Shown here piece after piece: positions 1 through 6,354 of a stretch of 7,270 bases of DNA. The notes beneath the pieces were generated by a model that had not been told where the DNA came from, ran no database searches, and was given only the letters and a program-made list of their open reading frames with translations. A program made the position numbers and the translations under genes. How positions within the stretch are numbered: position 1 is the stretch's first letter; each line of letters begins with the position of its first letter. Source of the stretch: Glaciimonas sp. (GTDB lineage Bacteria; Pseudomonadota; Gammaproteobacteria; Burkholderiales; Burkholderiaceae); the NCBI GenBank assembly GCA_014377145.1, contig JACMQE010000183.1, positions 1-7,270 of the forward strand, read 5' to 3'.

Positions 1-3
1 AGG

Positions 4-17
4 AAGCCTTCGGGCTT
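4..17. repeat. Short hairpin with TTCG loop
   Basis: The arms AAGCC (4-8) and GGCTT (13-17) flank a TTCG tetraloop, a stable RNA hairpin form on the plus strand. No T-run follows directly; the nearest (45-49) is almost 30 bases away. A terminator role is therefore possible but unsupported, and anything to the left lies outside the window. Confidence 0.35.
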
Positions 18-76
18 GCTGGCACCTAGTCTGTCACCTTGTCTTTTTCCGCCCGCCCCCTTTCACTCACTGGATC

Positions 77-93
77 TTCCACTGAAAGTGGAA
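77..93. repeat. Perfect 7-bp stem, 3-nt loop inverted repeat
   Basis: TTCCACT (77-83) and AGTGGAA (87-93) are exact reverse complements around a GAA loop. The repeat lies just left of the interlocked repeats at 106-139. Its function is unknown. Confidence 0.5.
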
Positions 94-105
94 ATACGTA
101 GCACA

Positions 106-139
106 GCACAAGGTAGGCAGCAGTTTGTGCGCCTACCTT
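106..139. repeat. Two interlocked inverted repeats (pseudoknot order)
   Basis: GCACAA (106-111) is complementary to TTGTGC (125-130). AAGGTAGGC (110-118) is complementary to GCCTACCTT (131-139). The order is X, Y, X', Y', the topology of an H-type pseudoknot rather than nested hairpins. The stems share two bases, so both could not be complete at once. It may be a structured RNA element or the trace of a local rearrangement. Confidence 0.45.
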
Positions 140-195
140 TCAAATAAAAAAGACCCGTCCGATAAGCATCAAAGAAATCCTGCACCTTTTCTATT

Positions 196-217
196 ATGTC
201 GGATGTACATCCGACAT
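196..217. repeat. Perfect 22-bp palindrome
   Basis: ATGTCGGATGT (196-206) is followed at once by its exact reverse complement ACATCCGACAT (207-217). The symmetry breaks at the flanking bases. No known operator was recognised. The absence of a loop makes a DNA-level site or a mutational product more likely than a terminator. Confidence 0.6.
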
Positions 218-297
218 TCAGCCACCAGCACCAGAAAATTAGGATCATGCTCCCGACTTTTTCAGTAAAAGTAGCGTAATGCGTTGTCTTGCCCCAT

Positions 298-316
298 ATT
301 TCGCTTCAAGCGAAAT
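298..316. repeat. Near-perfect palindrome, 9-bp arms
   Basis: ATTTCGCTT (298-306) and AAGCGAAAT (308-316) are exact reverse complements around a single C. The repeat lies inside the unrecognised minus-strand open frame 427-245. Confidence 0.5.
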
Positions 317-401
317 CAACGCAATATGTGCACTGAATTTGCCGACACGCCCCGACAGCAAGCTATAGCCGATTCCACCGCTGACCAGATTGATCAGTGA
401 A

Positions 402-756
402 AAAATATCCCGTACAAGCATGACCACGATCGGCGCGGGTGCTGTAACGTATATCGTTGGCCCAGTAACCCGCGCTGGGATAGGCGCAATCTGATATGAT
501 GGTTTTGAGCATTGCCAATGGTCTGCTAAAGGCGATTATAGTGCTAGTCGGCACGCCGTTGCGGCACGTTTTCTGGGACTTAAACCGCCTATAGATCGGA
601 GTGGTGTTCGGCAGCTTGGCAGGGACAGTGAGCGGGGTTTCTGCTGGCTTGGTGGCAACCGACCGGCGTCTGGTGCCCTACGGCGCTTTGGTGGAAACAT
701 TTCACACAGGTATCGGTTGTTTGCTTGGACCATCAATGTTATTTTTTTACGACTAA
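402..756 (+). pseudogene. madM: madM remnant: malonate transporter subunit, C-terminal part
   Basis: MadM is the larger membrane subunit of the two-part MadL/MadM malonate uptake system. Pieces of its C-terminal half can be read in successive frames. SMTTIGAGAVTYIVGPVT (from 417) ends at TGA 492-494. Shifting one base gives SDMMVLSIANGLLKAIIVLV. Another shift gives VAARFLGLKPP. A last one gives VVFGSLAGTVSGVSAGLVAT, then DRRLVPYGALVETFHTGIGC and LLGPSMLFFYD, ending at TAA 754-756. The order and content match the conserved MadM tail as I recall it. The N-terminal half is missing: upstream of about 402 the DNA is unrelated. With at least three frame changes it cannot encode a transporter. The next remnant, mdcG, follows on the same strand after about 80 bp. 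Confidence 0.8.
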
Positions 757-838
757 AGCGGTGATGGAATAAATAGGTAAATAAGTAAGGGCAGCTTTGC
801 ATTAATTGAAGACTTTTTCTGATTTATAAAAAAATTTT
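757..838. other. Deletion scar between madM and mdcG remnants
   Basis: This AT-rich stretch has no recognisable coding content. It joins the end of madM to the start of mdcG. In malonate operons of related bacteria, mdcA, mdcB, mdcC, mdcD and mdcE usually lie in this part of the cluster. Their absence suggests one or more deletions, but the original gene order in this lineage is inferred. Confidence 0.5.
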
Positions 839-1510
839 CGTCACGACAGCAAAGCCGTTCTTCGCCTCCATGATTTGTTATGGATATCAGGTCTGGATGG
901 ACTTGTCACAGAGCAGCCCTTGCCATCATGGGCAAACGCCGATTGACTGGCTGATGTGCCAGCGGTGATGCGGCGCGAGGCAATGACTAGTTGTAAATGG
1001 TTGCCTGTTGGCCTTCGTGGTAAAATCCGTAATGAACGTTTTAAAGCACTGTTGCGGTTAATAAATGTGTCACGCCAGAATTTCTAGTACACACCGAAGC
1101 ATGAAATATTCACACCCAACATAGCGGTTTCGCGGCATTCAAAGCGCTAGCGAGTAGCGGTCGTCGTTGACCGCAAGTGGCTTGTGTGGGGGGCTGCCGG
1201 TAGCGTTAGTTTCGCACTTGTAAGCAGATTGCCAGTCATCCGTGAAGAGAGCGATCTGGATATCGTTGTGCGTTCAGATGCTCCACTCAGTGCCGTGCAA
1301 ATCGGCTTACTGCAAAGCGTGCGTGCATCGCCGTTGTGCCGGATAGGTATTCAAATCGATACAGGCTACGGCGGCTTCGCTTTTGCCGATTGGGTCAACG
1401 ATCTCAAGAGGATTTTGTTGAAGACTGCTATTGGTCCAATGCTCAGCGTTGATCCATGGGACCGGACTGGTGGTGACAGCTATTGTCTTGATGAAGTTGG
1501 AAAATCATGA
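839..1510 (+). pseudogene. mdcG: mdcG remnant: phosphoribosyl-dephospho-CoA transferase
   Basis: MdcG attaches the 2'-(5''-phosphoribosyl)-3'-dephospho-CoA prosthetic group to the acyl carrier protein of malonate decarboxylase. The 5' part reads HDLLWISGLDGLVTEQPLP, then LADVPAVMRREAM and WLPVGLRGKIRNERF, with TGA at 944-946 and TAG at 1085-1087. After a frame change near 1175, an open 3' part (1184-1510) gives VWGAAGSVSFALVSRLPV, ESDLDIVVRS with the Asp-X-Asp pair typical of nucleotidyltransferases, and IQIDTGYGGFAFADWV. The length is close to that of the whole family protein. No clear ATG remains; the frame opens after TAA 827-829. The stop at 1508-1510 overlaps the mdcH ATG as ATGA, a preserved coupling arrangement. 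The 108-codon 3' frame alone could not make the full enzyme. Confidence 0.85.
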
Positions 1511-2334
1511 CCGTGCTCTTCATGTTTCCGGCGCAGGGTGTGCAGCGGCCCGGCATGCTGCACACCTTTTGCCGTAACATCCCGAAGTTGTGCGCACACT
1601 CAATGACACCAGCACCATCGACAGCGATCCTCTATTTCTCGGCTCACATCTACCTACGCATTGCAGCTTTGTCTGCTGATCGCAGGGGTCGCCAGGGCAC
1701 GTGTTTTTAGCGCTAGTGAAAAGCTGGCCCTGATATGGTCCCGCCTATCGATAGGCGGGTATCCCGCTGGTGTTTGGCATATGCCAATGCCGTGCGGCTG
1801 GTCCAGCGGCGCGGATACTTAATGGAGAGCACCTATTTCAAGGGCTATGGAAGGGCCGCCATTATTGGGTTAGACCGTTATCAACTAACCCCCGCTTATC
1901 GCAGAAATACATTCAGTGCAGATGCCGGTGTAGATGGCAAATCTGAACGGTCCACGACAAATAAGTTATATCCGGCATGGAGGCTGCGATGCAGGTAGCT
2001 ATGAGGTTGGCGCTGATAGTCGGCGCGACTAAAACCACTTGGCTAGCGTTGAATATCCTCTCACATTGCGAACTATTTAATGCCGCCGCGTTGGATATAC
2101 GGGAAGCTTTTTCGCGAATAAAAATTAGTCGTCCTGGTTTAACGTATCTCAGCACCGACGCTGTTTGATCCAGGCTTGATCGCCAATGATTCGGCGAATA
2201 ATATGGTACAAGCTACATTGCTCGGCATCTCGATAGCGAGCGGAAAAGTGTTGACCAATCTTACTACACCAATATTTTCCGAAGGGCTGGTGATTGCTTG
2301 CGACAATAATTGGTTGATGCGCTACTGGTTTTGA
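1507..2334 (+). pseudogene. mdcH: mdcH remnant: malonyl-CoA:ACP transacylase
   Basis: MdcH loads malonyl groups on the carrier protein of malonate decarboxylase and is a FabD-like acyltransferase. It starts MTVLFMFPAQGVQRPGMLHT. The frame then changes: PEVVRTLNDTSTI; YALQLCLLIAGVARAR followed by LSIGGYPAGV; NAVRLVQRRGYLMESTYFKG and YGRAAIIGLDRYQL; EAAMQVAMRLALIVGATKTT, SHCELFNAA and RPGLTYLST; and finally LFDPGLIANDSANNM, GKVLTNLTTPIFSEGLVIAC and the stop at 2332-2334. At least four frame changes are needed, and there seems to be an internal deletion after ANNM. In the GXSXG nucleophile motif the first Gly reads Arg (RLSIG), inside a perfect palindrome. The gene overlaps mdcG by four bases. 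It is nonfunctional. Confidence 0.85.
1740..1759. repeat. Perfect 20-bp palindrome over the mdcH active-site motif
   Basis: CCCGCCTATCGATAGGCGGG is its own reverse complement. In the mdcH remnant it spans the codons for RLSIGG, including the predicted nucleophile serine. The symmetry stops at 1739 and 1760. Confidence 0.6.
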
Positions 2335-2634
2335 TATTGTGTCAGCGTAGCGCTTGAGGTGAAAGGCAATGATATTTGCATTTACGGTGTTTTTAGTCGA
2401 ACAATCACGCCATGAAGGACGCAGGTGCGACGCTGTATTAGTAACTTCTTGCTATTGATATGCGGCTAGTGGATCGTAAGTAATTTTTGTTTCTATATCT
2501 TTTTCCGCGACAGTCAGATATTTTTTGCCTGATAATCCTGCTAATGACCTTGCTAAAGTTGCCAGCCATGGACGTCCTGTATCCATTGCGCGCACATATT
2601 GTTGTCCTTATGGCAATAAATTACAACCACCAGC
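2335..2634. other. No recognisable gene downstream of mdcH
   Basis: Only short open frames are present. A 27-codon plus-strand frame at 2369-2452 is preceded by GAGGTGAAAGG, a good ribosome-binding sequence. A 44-codon minus-strand frame (2586 to 2452) starts MDTGRPWLATLARSLAGLSG. Neither resembles a family I know. The stretch is best read as decayed DNA. Confidence 0.45.
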
Positions 2635-2841
2635 TTACCAGGCATACCAGCCACTCACATAGTTCCATAAGCCTGAAATCCATACTAGTTCTGCATGTGC
2701 TGTTGGCATAGCTTCTGTTTTTGGCGGTGGAGACGCATTTTTAAGAACGATATGAATGCTTGCCTGATGCTTTTCTGGGAAAAATTTTATTGCGAAAATT
2801 TTTCGGGTGAGGATTGCTGCAATACTGAGCGGAAGTTTCAC
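2635..2841 (-). pseudogene. Probable remnant of a WXXGXW-repeat secreted protein
   Basis: This 68-codon frame starts at GTG (MKLPLSIAAIL) and contains PPPKTEAMPTAHAELVWISG followed by LWNYVSGWYAW. A Pro-rich stretch followed by a VW(V/I)XGXW(X)W pattern is the signature of small exported WXXGXW (BcpO-related) proteins common in Proteobacteria, whose function is unknown. The family normally has a signal peptide and several WXXGXW units; here one full unit and part of another are followed by TAA. The N-terminus lacks a convincing hydrophobic core because a charged Lys/Phe stretch, encoded partly by the 2779-2804 inverted repeat, interrupts it. It could be a chance match, but the motif spacing argues against that. 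Confidence 0.4.
2779..2804. repeat. Inverted repeat, 10-bp arms and 6-nt loop
   Basis: GAAAAATTTT (2779-2788) and AAAATTTTTC (2795-2804) are exact reverse complements separated by ATTGCG. The arms are AT-rich and no GC core is present, so a terminator role is doubtful. The repeat lies within the WXXGXW remnant and encodes the anomalous part of its N-terminus. Confidence 0.5.
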
Positions 2842-3247
2842 GGTAGATTCCAGGGTTGGTTTGAGTTAGTCGATTATACGAAGGCACGTTGTCAGTAATG
2901 TGTCTGAAATCTTTGGTTGCATTTCTGTTGGTAGCGTTACGTAGCGCAACAATGTCGTTACAAATGAGGAGAAAAACCGTATGAGTGACGAATAATGACG
3001 ATTTGTTGGATATTTAGTTGACGGCGCATTCTTGTCAGTCGTCAGAGCCGGAGATACGTGCTTTGGAGGAGGGGTGTGTAAAAATTTAACGAGGAAGTTT
3101 GAGTTGCTTTGCTTTAGCGCTGGATCATTGATTTAAGAGGTTCCTAATTATTTACTTAAATATGCGGGCGAAATGTCAATATTTGTTCCAGTTGAATTAA
3201 GTCGATTTAAAGTGTCAATTAACCAGAACATAGGGAATGTCACAGTA
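2842..3247. other. Mostly non-coding; relic of a gene junction near 2898-2995
   Basis: No intact gene is visible. A 28-codon frame (2898-2984) starts MCLKSLVAFLLVALRSATMS and has a hydrophobic stretch like a signal peptide. Its stop overlaps, as ATGA, the start of a four-codon frame (ATG AGT GAC GAA TAA, 2981-2995) that has GAGGAG at 2966-2971, nine bases upstream. This looks like an operon junction whose second gene was broken early. The rest (2996-3247) is upstream DNA of the CZB gene; I found no convincing promoter. Confidence 0.35.
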
Positions 3248-3685
3248 ATGCTTAAATTGTTCAAAAATATCTTCGGGTCGAATGCTAATTCAAAGCACAT
3301 CGCGCCTGCGATGGTTTCCGAAAATGAACTAAAAATCATCCGTGAGCTGAATGTCGGTGCTGCTATCTCAGCGCATGAGCATTGGAAAATCAGATTAGGT
3401 ACCTTCCTTACCGGTAAATCGACCGAGGATCTACGGCCTGAAGTTATTTGCTTTGATAGTCGTTGTGATCTTGGTAAGTGGCTGCACGGGCCGGCCAAGG
3501 AACAACTTGGCAAGTACACATCGCTTCAGCAGCTTGTAGCAGAGCATAAAAGTTTTCAATATCAAGCATCCAATGTGGTGAGTCTCACACAAGCCGGAAA
3601 GGTAGGGGATGCGGAAAAATTGCTGCTAAATGGATTTAAGTTATCAAGCGAACGGGTTATTAAATTTTTACGGGATTTAGCATGA
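3248..3685 (+). CDS. Stand-alone CZB (chemoreceptor zinc-binding) domain protein
   Basis: This predicted 145-residue soluble protein consists of a short N-terminus (MLKLFKNIFG) and one CZB domain. CZB domains bind zinc through three His and one Cys and act as zinc or redox/hypochlorite sensors in chemoreceptors and diguanylate cyclases. The visible signature is AISAHEHWKIRL (His-x-x-Trp), then ICFDSRCDLGKWLHG (Cys-x-Leu-Gly-x-Trp) 26 residues later, then EHKSFQYQASNVV after 21 more. Both spacings fit the family. The final element should be His-x3-His but reads HKSFQ, so the fourth ligand is Gln. I prefer ATG 3248, with AGGGA at 3232-3236, over the in-frame ATG 3173, because MLKLFKNIFG resembles usual CZB N-termini and the extra 25 residues do not. 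No sensor or output domain is attached, and the partner is unknown. Confidence 0.8.
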   Translation: MLKLFKNIFGSNANSKHIAPAMVSENELKIIRELNVGAAISAHEHWKIRLGTFLTGKSTEDLRPEVICFDSRCDLGKWLHGPAKEQLGKYTSLQQLVAEHKSFQYQASNVVSLTQAGKVGDAEKLLLNGFKLSSERVIKFLRDLA

Positions 3686-4032
3686 ATGCACTATAACGTT
3701 ATCTGACACCCTACTAGTAGATGGCTTTGCCAGCTTGCAACAACGTCGGAGGCGCCTTGCACCAGCCCCAAGTTTTCTGTGCGGGATTATCTCAGTGATA
3801 ACTTTCTCGCTCGTCTTGATTCGTGCTGTAGCTTGTGTGGATAATATAAACACGTCTAAAAAAACAGTCAAGGATTGTCCGCAAAGATGGCCAGTTACGA
3901 CACGGCGAATACCTTGTGTTGAACATCTTACCGATCTATTAACAACGTAAGTTCCACCCTGGCAACAACAGAGTACACTAAGCACCACATTGTTTCGCAT
4001 ATTGCGATTCGAGCAAACTTGCGAGTTACTTC
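3686..4032. other. Intergenic region upstream of the helicase, possible GGDEF trace
   Basis: This is about 350 bp without an intact gene. Two 10-bp palindromes, ATAACGTTAT (3693-3702) and CTACTAGTAG (3711-3720), follow the CZB stop. A plus-strand reading near 3881-3910 gives AKMASYDTANTL before a TGA, loosely like the start of a GGDEF domain. The second half would form the helicase leader if the promoter at 3816-3845 is real. Confidence 0.4.
3816..3845 (+). promoter_or_regulatory. Candidate sigma70-type promoter for the helicase
   Basis: TTGATT (3816-3821) and GATAAT (3840-3845) are 18 bases apart and match four of six and five of six consensus bases. Transcription would start near 3852, leaving a leader of about 180 nt before ATG 4033. 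Escherichia coli csdA is known to have a long leader, which makes this plausible. No experiment or comparison supports it yet. Confidence 0.3.
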
Positions 4033-6354
4033 ATGTCAGAAATACCTATTGCCTTATTTGTCGATTTAGGAGTCATTGAACCGCTGCTACGTGTCTTGAA
4101 AGAATTCGGCTATGAATCTCCATCGCCGATTCAGGCTGCGACTATTCCTATCCTGTTAGCTAATCGCGATGTGTTGGGGCAGTCACAAACCGGGACTGGT
4201 AAAACAGCCGCTTTTGCCCTTCCCATTCTTTCCCGTATCGATATTAAACAAACCACGCCACAAGCGCTAGTGTTAGTGCCGACACGCGAACTTGCGATTC
4301 AGGTATCTGAAGCTTTTCAGCGTTATGCTGCCCATATCCCTGGTTTTCATGTGTTGCCGATTTATGGTGGCCAAAGTTATGAACCGCAGTTAAGAGCGTT
4401 ACGCCGTGGCGTCCATGTGGTCGTTGGTACGCCTGGCCGAGTGATTGATCACCTAGAAAAAAATACCCTCGATCTGTCGCAGCTCAAAACGTTAGTGCTG
4501 GATGAAGCCGATGAAATGTTGCGAATGGGCTTTATCGATGATGTAGAAAATATCCTGCAAAAAACGCCAGCAACGCGTCAGACCGCATTATTTTCTGCGA
4601 CGATGCCGTCGGTGATCAAACGCATCGCCAAAACATACATGCGCGATCCGACTGAGATTGCGATTGCCGCCAAAACCGGTACTGCCGACAATATACGTCA
4701 GCGTTATTGGTTAGTTAACGGTATGCAAAAGCTTGAGGCATTGACGCGTATTCTGGAGGCTGAAACATTTGATGGCATGATCATTTTCTCACGTACCAAG
4801 TTCGGTACGGAAGAGTTGGCCAGCAAGTTACAGGCGCGTGGTTTCTCTGCGGCGGCGATTAACGGCGATATTCAACAACAACAGCGCGAACGTACTATTC
4901 AACAATTAAAGGATGGCCGGATCGATATTTTGGTCGCCACCGATGTGGCTGCACGGGGTCTCGATGTCGAGCGTATCAGTCATGTGATTAACTACGATGT
5001 CCCGCACGATCCGAAAAGTTATACCCATCGCGTTGGCCGCACTGGTCGCGCAGGACGCAGTGGTGAGGCAATTTTATTTATTACCCCACGCGAAAAGAGT
5101 CTGTTGAAAGCCATTGAACGCGCTACCCGTCAACCGATTGAACCTTTGATATTGCCAAGTATTCAAGTCGTCAATGATGTACGAATCGCCAAGTTTAAGT
5201 CGCAGATAGACGAAATTTTAGCGCTTGGTGGATTGGAACAATTCCGCGCCATTATTGAAGGTTATGAGCACGAGAAAAATATCCCGGCCATTGAAATCGC
5301 CGCAGCACTTGCTAAGCTGGCGCGTGGAAATGTGCCGCTATTGCTAGACAAAAATCAACGCGAGTCCCACAGCCCAGCCTCTTGGTCGGATGAAAGATCG
5401 CCGCATGCTGGTAAGTTTGAACATCCAGAACGTAGCGAAAGAGGGGAGCGTCCAGAGCGCTTTGAACGTGACCGCTCGTCAGCGCGCACAAGAGCGCACA
5501 GCGATCGTCGTAGCGACGTTGGCATGCAAACCTTCCGTATAGAAGTCGGCCATACCCAAGGGGTTAAACCCGGTAATATTGTTGGCGCAATTGTCAATGA
5601 AGCAGGGCTGGATTCCAAAAATATTGGACGTATCGAAATATTCGATAATTATAGTGTGCTGGATTTGCCGGATAGCATACCAACTGAACTTCTTGAACAT
5701 CTCAAAACAGTCTGGGTGGCAGGTCAGCAACTGCGTATCAGCCGGGATGGCACGCAGACAGATATTGGGCATAAATCACCCGCCGCAAAAGCACCTTTTT
5801 TTGCATCCAAGCGGCGTGAAAATAGCGCTGCGTTTTTAGAGAAATGTGAGCGCAAAGAGCACACGGATCACGTCGATACAAACGATCATCCATTCCATTC
5901 TGATGCACTGAAGAAAGAAAGAAGTGATCGCAAAGGCAATGTTCGGATGGAGCGCTTTCGGATCGCAGTCGGTATTCAACACGGGGTGAAGGCAGGTAAT
6001 ATTGTTGGTGCCATCGCTAACGAGGCTAGTCTGGATGCAAAGTATATTGGCCGCATTGAAATATTTGATGATCACAGTACGCTCGATTTACCGGAAGGGA
6101 TGCCAAAAGAATTACTTGAACATTTAAAAACTGTGTGGGTGGCTGAACAGCAACTTTGTATCAGTTCTTTTGGTGGACGGATACCAGTTACTGAAAAATT
6201 TACTGGAAATAGCAAATCGTTTGCTGATAGAAAAGCCAGTGGCGATAGACGTTTCGGTGAAAAATTAGTTAAAAACAAAAATGACTTCAATAATCGCACC
6301 GACTTTGACAAACCTAAACCAAAGCTGCATCGCAAGGGTGCAAAACCTGCATAA
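4033..6354 (+). CDS. deaD: DEAD-box RNA helicase, DeaD/CsdA type, with two DbpA domains
   Basis: This predicted 773-residue cytoplasmic ATP-dependent RNA helicase belongs to the group that helps ribosome assembly and mRNA turnover, often in the cold. All core motifs are present: Q motif GYESPSPIQ (26-34), Walker A SQTGTGKT (51-58), PTREL (83-87), TPGR (133-136), DEAD (157-160) followed by EMLRMGF, SAT (188-190), IIFSRTK (250-256), VATDVAARGLDV (301-312) and HRVGRTGR (332-339). A charged Glu/Arg-rich linker (about 445-497) leads to a DbpA-type RNA-binding domain (498-570), a second linker, a second copy (639-711) and a Lys-rich tail. Family members such as E. coli DeaD (about 630 residues) have one such domain. 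The ATG at 4033 gives a normal N-terminus; only a weak GCGAG precedes it, at 4021-4025. No gene follows closely, so it is probably transcribed alone. It looks intact and functional. Confidence 0.96.
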   Translation: MSEIPIALFVDLGVIEPLLRVLKEFGYESPSPIQAATIPILLANRDVLGQSQTGTGKTAAFALPILSRIDIKQTTPQALVLVPTRELAIQVSEAFQRYAAHIPGFHVLPIYGGQSYEPQLRALRRGVHVVVGTPGRVIDHLEKNTLDLSQLKTLVLDEADEMLRMGFIDDVENILQKTPATRQTALFSATMPSVIKRIAKTYMRDPTEIAIAAKTGTADNIRQRYWLVNGMQKLEALTRILEAETFDGMIIFSRTKFGTEELASKLQARGFSAAAINGDIQQQQRERTIQQLKDGRIDILVATDVAARGLDVERISHVINYDVPHDPKSYTHRVGRTGRAGRSGEAILFITPREKSLLKAIERATRQPIEPLILPSIQVVNDVRIAKFKSQIDEILALGGLEQFRAIIEGYEHEKNIPAIEIAAALAKLARGNVPLLLDKNQRESHSPASWSDERSPHAGKFEHPERSERGERPERFERDRSSARTRAHSDRRSDVGMQTFRIEVGHTQGVKPGNIVGAIVNEAGLDSKNIGRIEIFDNYSVLDLPDSIPTELLEHLKTVWVAGQQLRISRDGTQTDIGHKSPAAKAPFFASKRRENSAAFLEKCERKEHTDHVDTNDHPFHSDALKKERSDRKGNVRMERFRIAVGIQHGVKAGNIVGAIANEASLDAKYIGRIEIFDDHSTLDLPEGMPKELLEHLKTVWVAEQQLCISSFGGRIPVTEKFTGNSKSFADRKASGDRRFGEKLVKNKNDFNNRTDFDKPKPKLHRKGAKPA
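5524..6165 (+). repeat. Tandem duplication of the DbpA RNA-binding domain in the helicase
   Basis: Copy 1 (5524-5742, residues 498-570) and copy 2 (5947-6165, residues 639-711) align without gaps. By hand count about 53 of 73 residues are identical, including GNIVGAI, IGRIEIFD, LDLP and ELLEHLKTVWVA. A Met preceded by a basic DR(R/K)xxV stretch starts both. The DNA has clearly diverged, with many synonymous changes, so the duplication is not very recent and both copies have been kept under selection. Confidence 0.9.

Larger units (their letters stand above)
1..401. other. Unrecognised left-edge region rich in inverted repeats
   Basis: I recognise no gene here. The plus strand has stops in all frames. 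The minus strand holds two short open frames (427 to 245 and 248 to 63) that overlap by four bases as ATGA. The first starts MVMLVRDIFSLINLVSGGIG and is fairly hydrophobic; I cannot place it in a family. The first frame runs antisense into the madM remnant, so at least its start is not in an intact gene context. The stretch is unusually dense in inverted repeats (4-17, 77-93, 106-139, 196-217, 298-316), which are listed separately. It may be decayed coding DNA joined to madM by a rearrangement near 400-420. Confidence 0.5.

Noticed and set aside
51..58. Possible sigma54 promoter around TGGCAC (20-25)
   Set aside because: The expected TTGC element at the correct spacing is absent.
536..802. 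88-codon minus-strand open frame
   Set aside because: It is antisense to the madM remnant, whose plus-strand pieces match a known family.
944..946. TGA in mdcG where the family might have Trp, suggesting stop-codon recoding
   Set aside because: The same remnant has a TAG at 1085-1087 and further frame changes; the CZB gene ends at TGA, and the helicase uses TGG for Trp. Ordinary decay explains it.
1184..1510. 108-codon open frame as an intact small gene
   Set aside because: It is the 3' half of mdcG; the 5' half is readable upstream in another frame, so it is a fragment.
2452..2586. 44-codon minus-strand frame as a small gene
   Set aside because: It is protein-like in composition but has no recognised family, and its only start signal is a weak AAGGA upstream; kept only as a note under the 2335-2634 region.
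5355..6335. Several minus- and plus-strand open frames inside the helicase gene
   Set aside because: They are shadows of the helicase coding frame and show no independent features.
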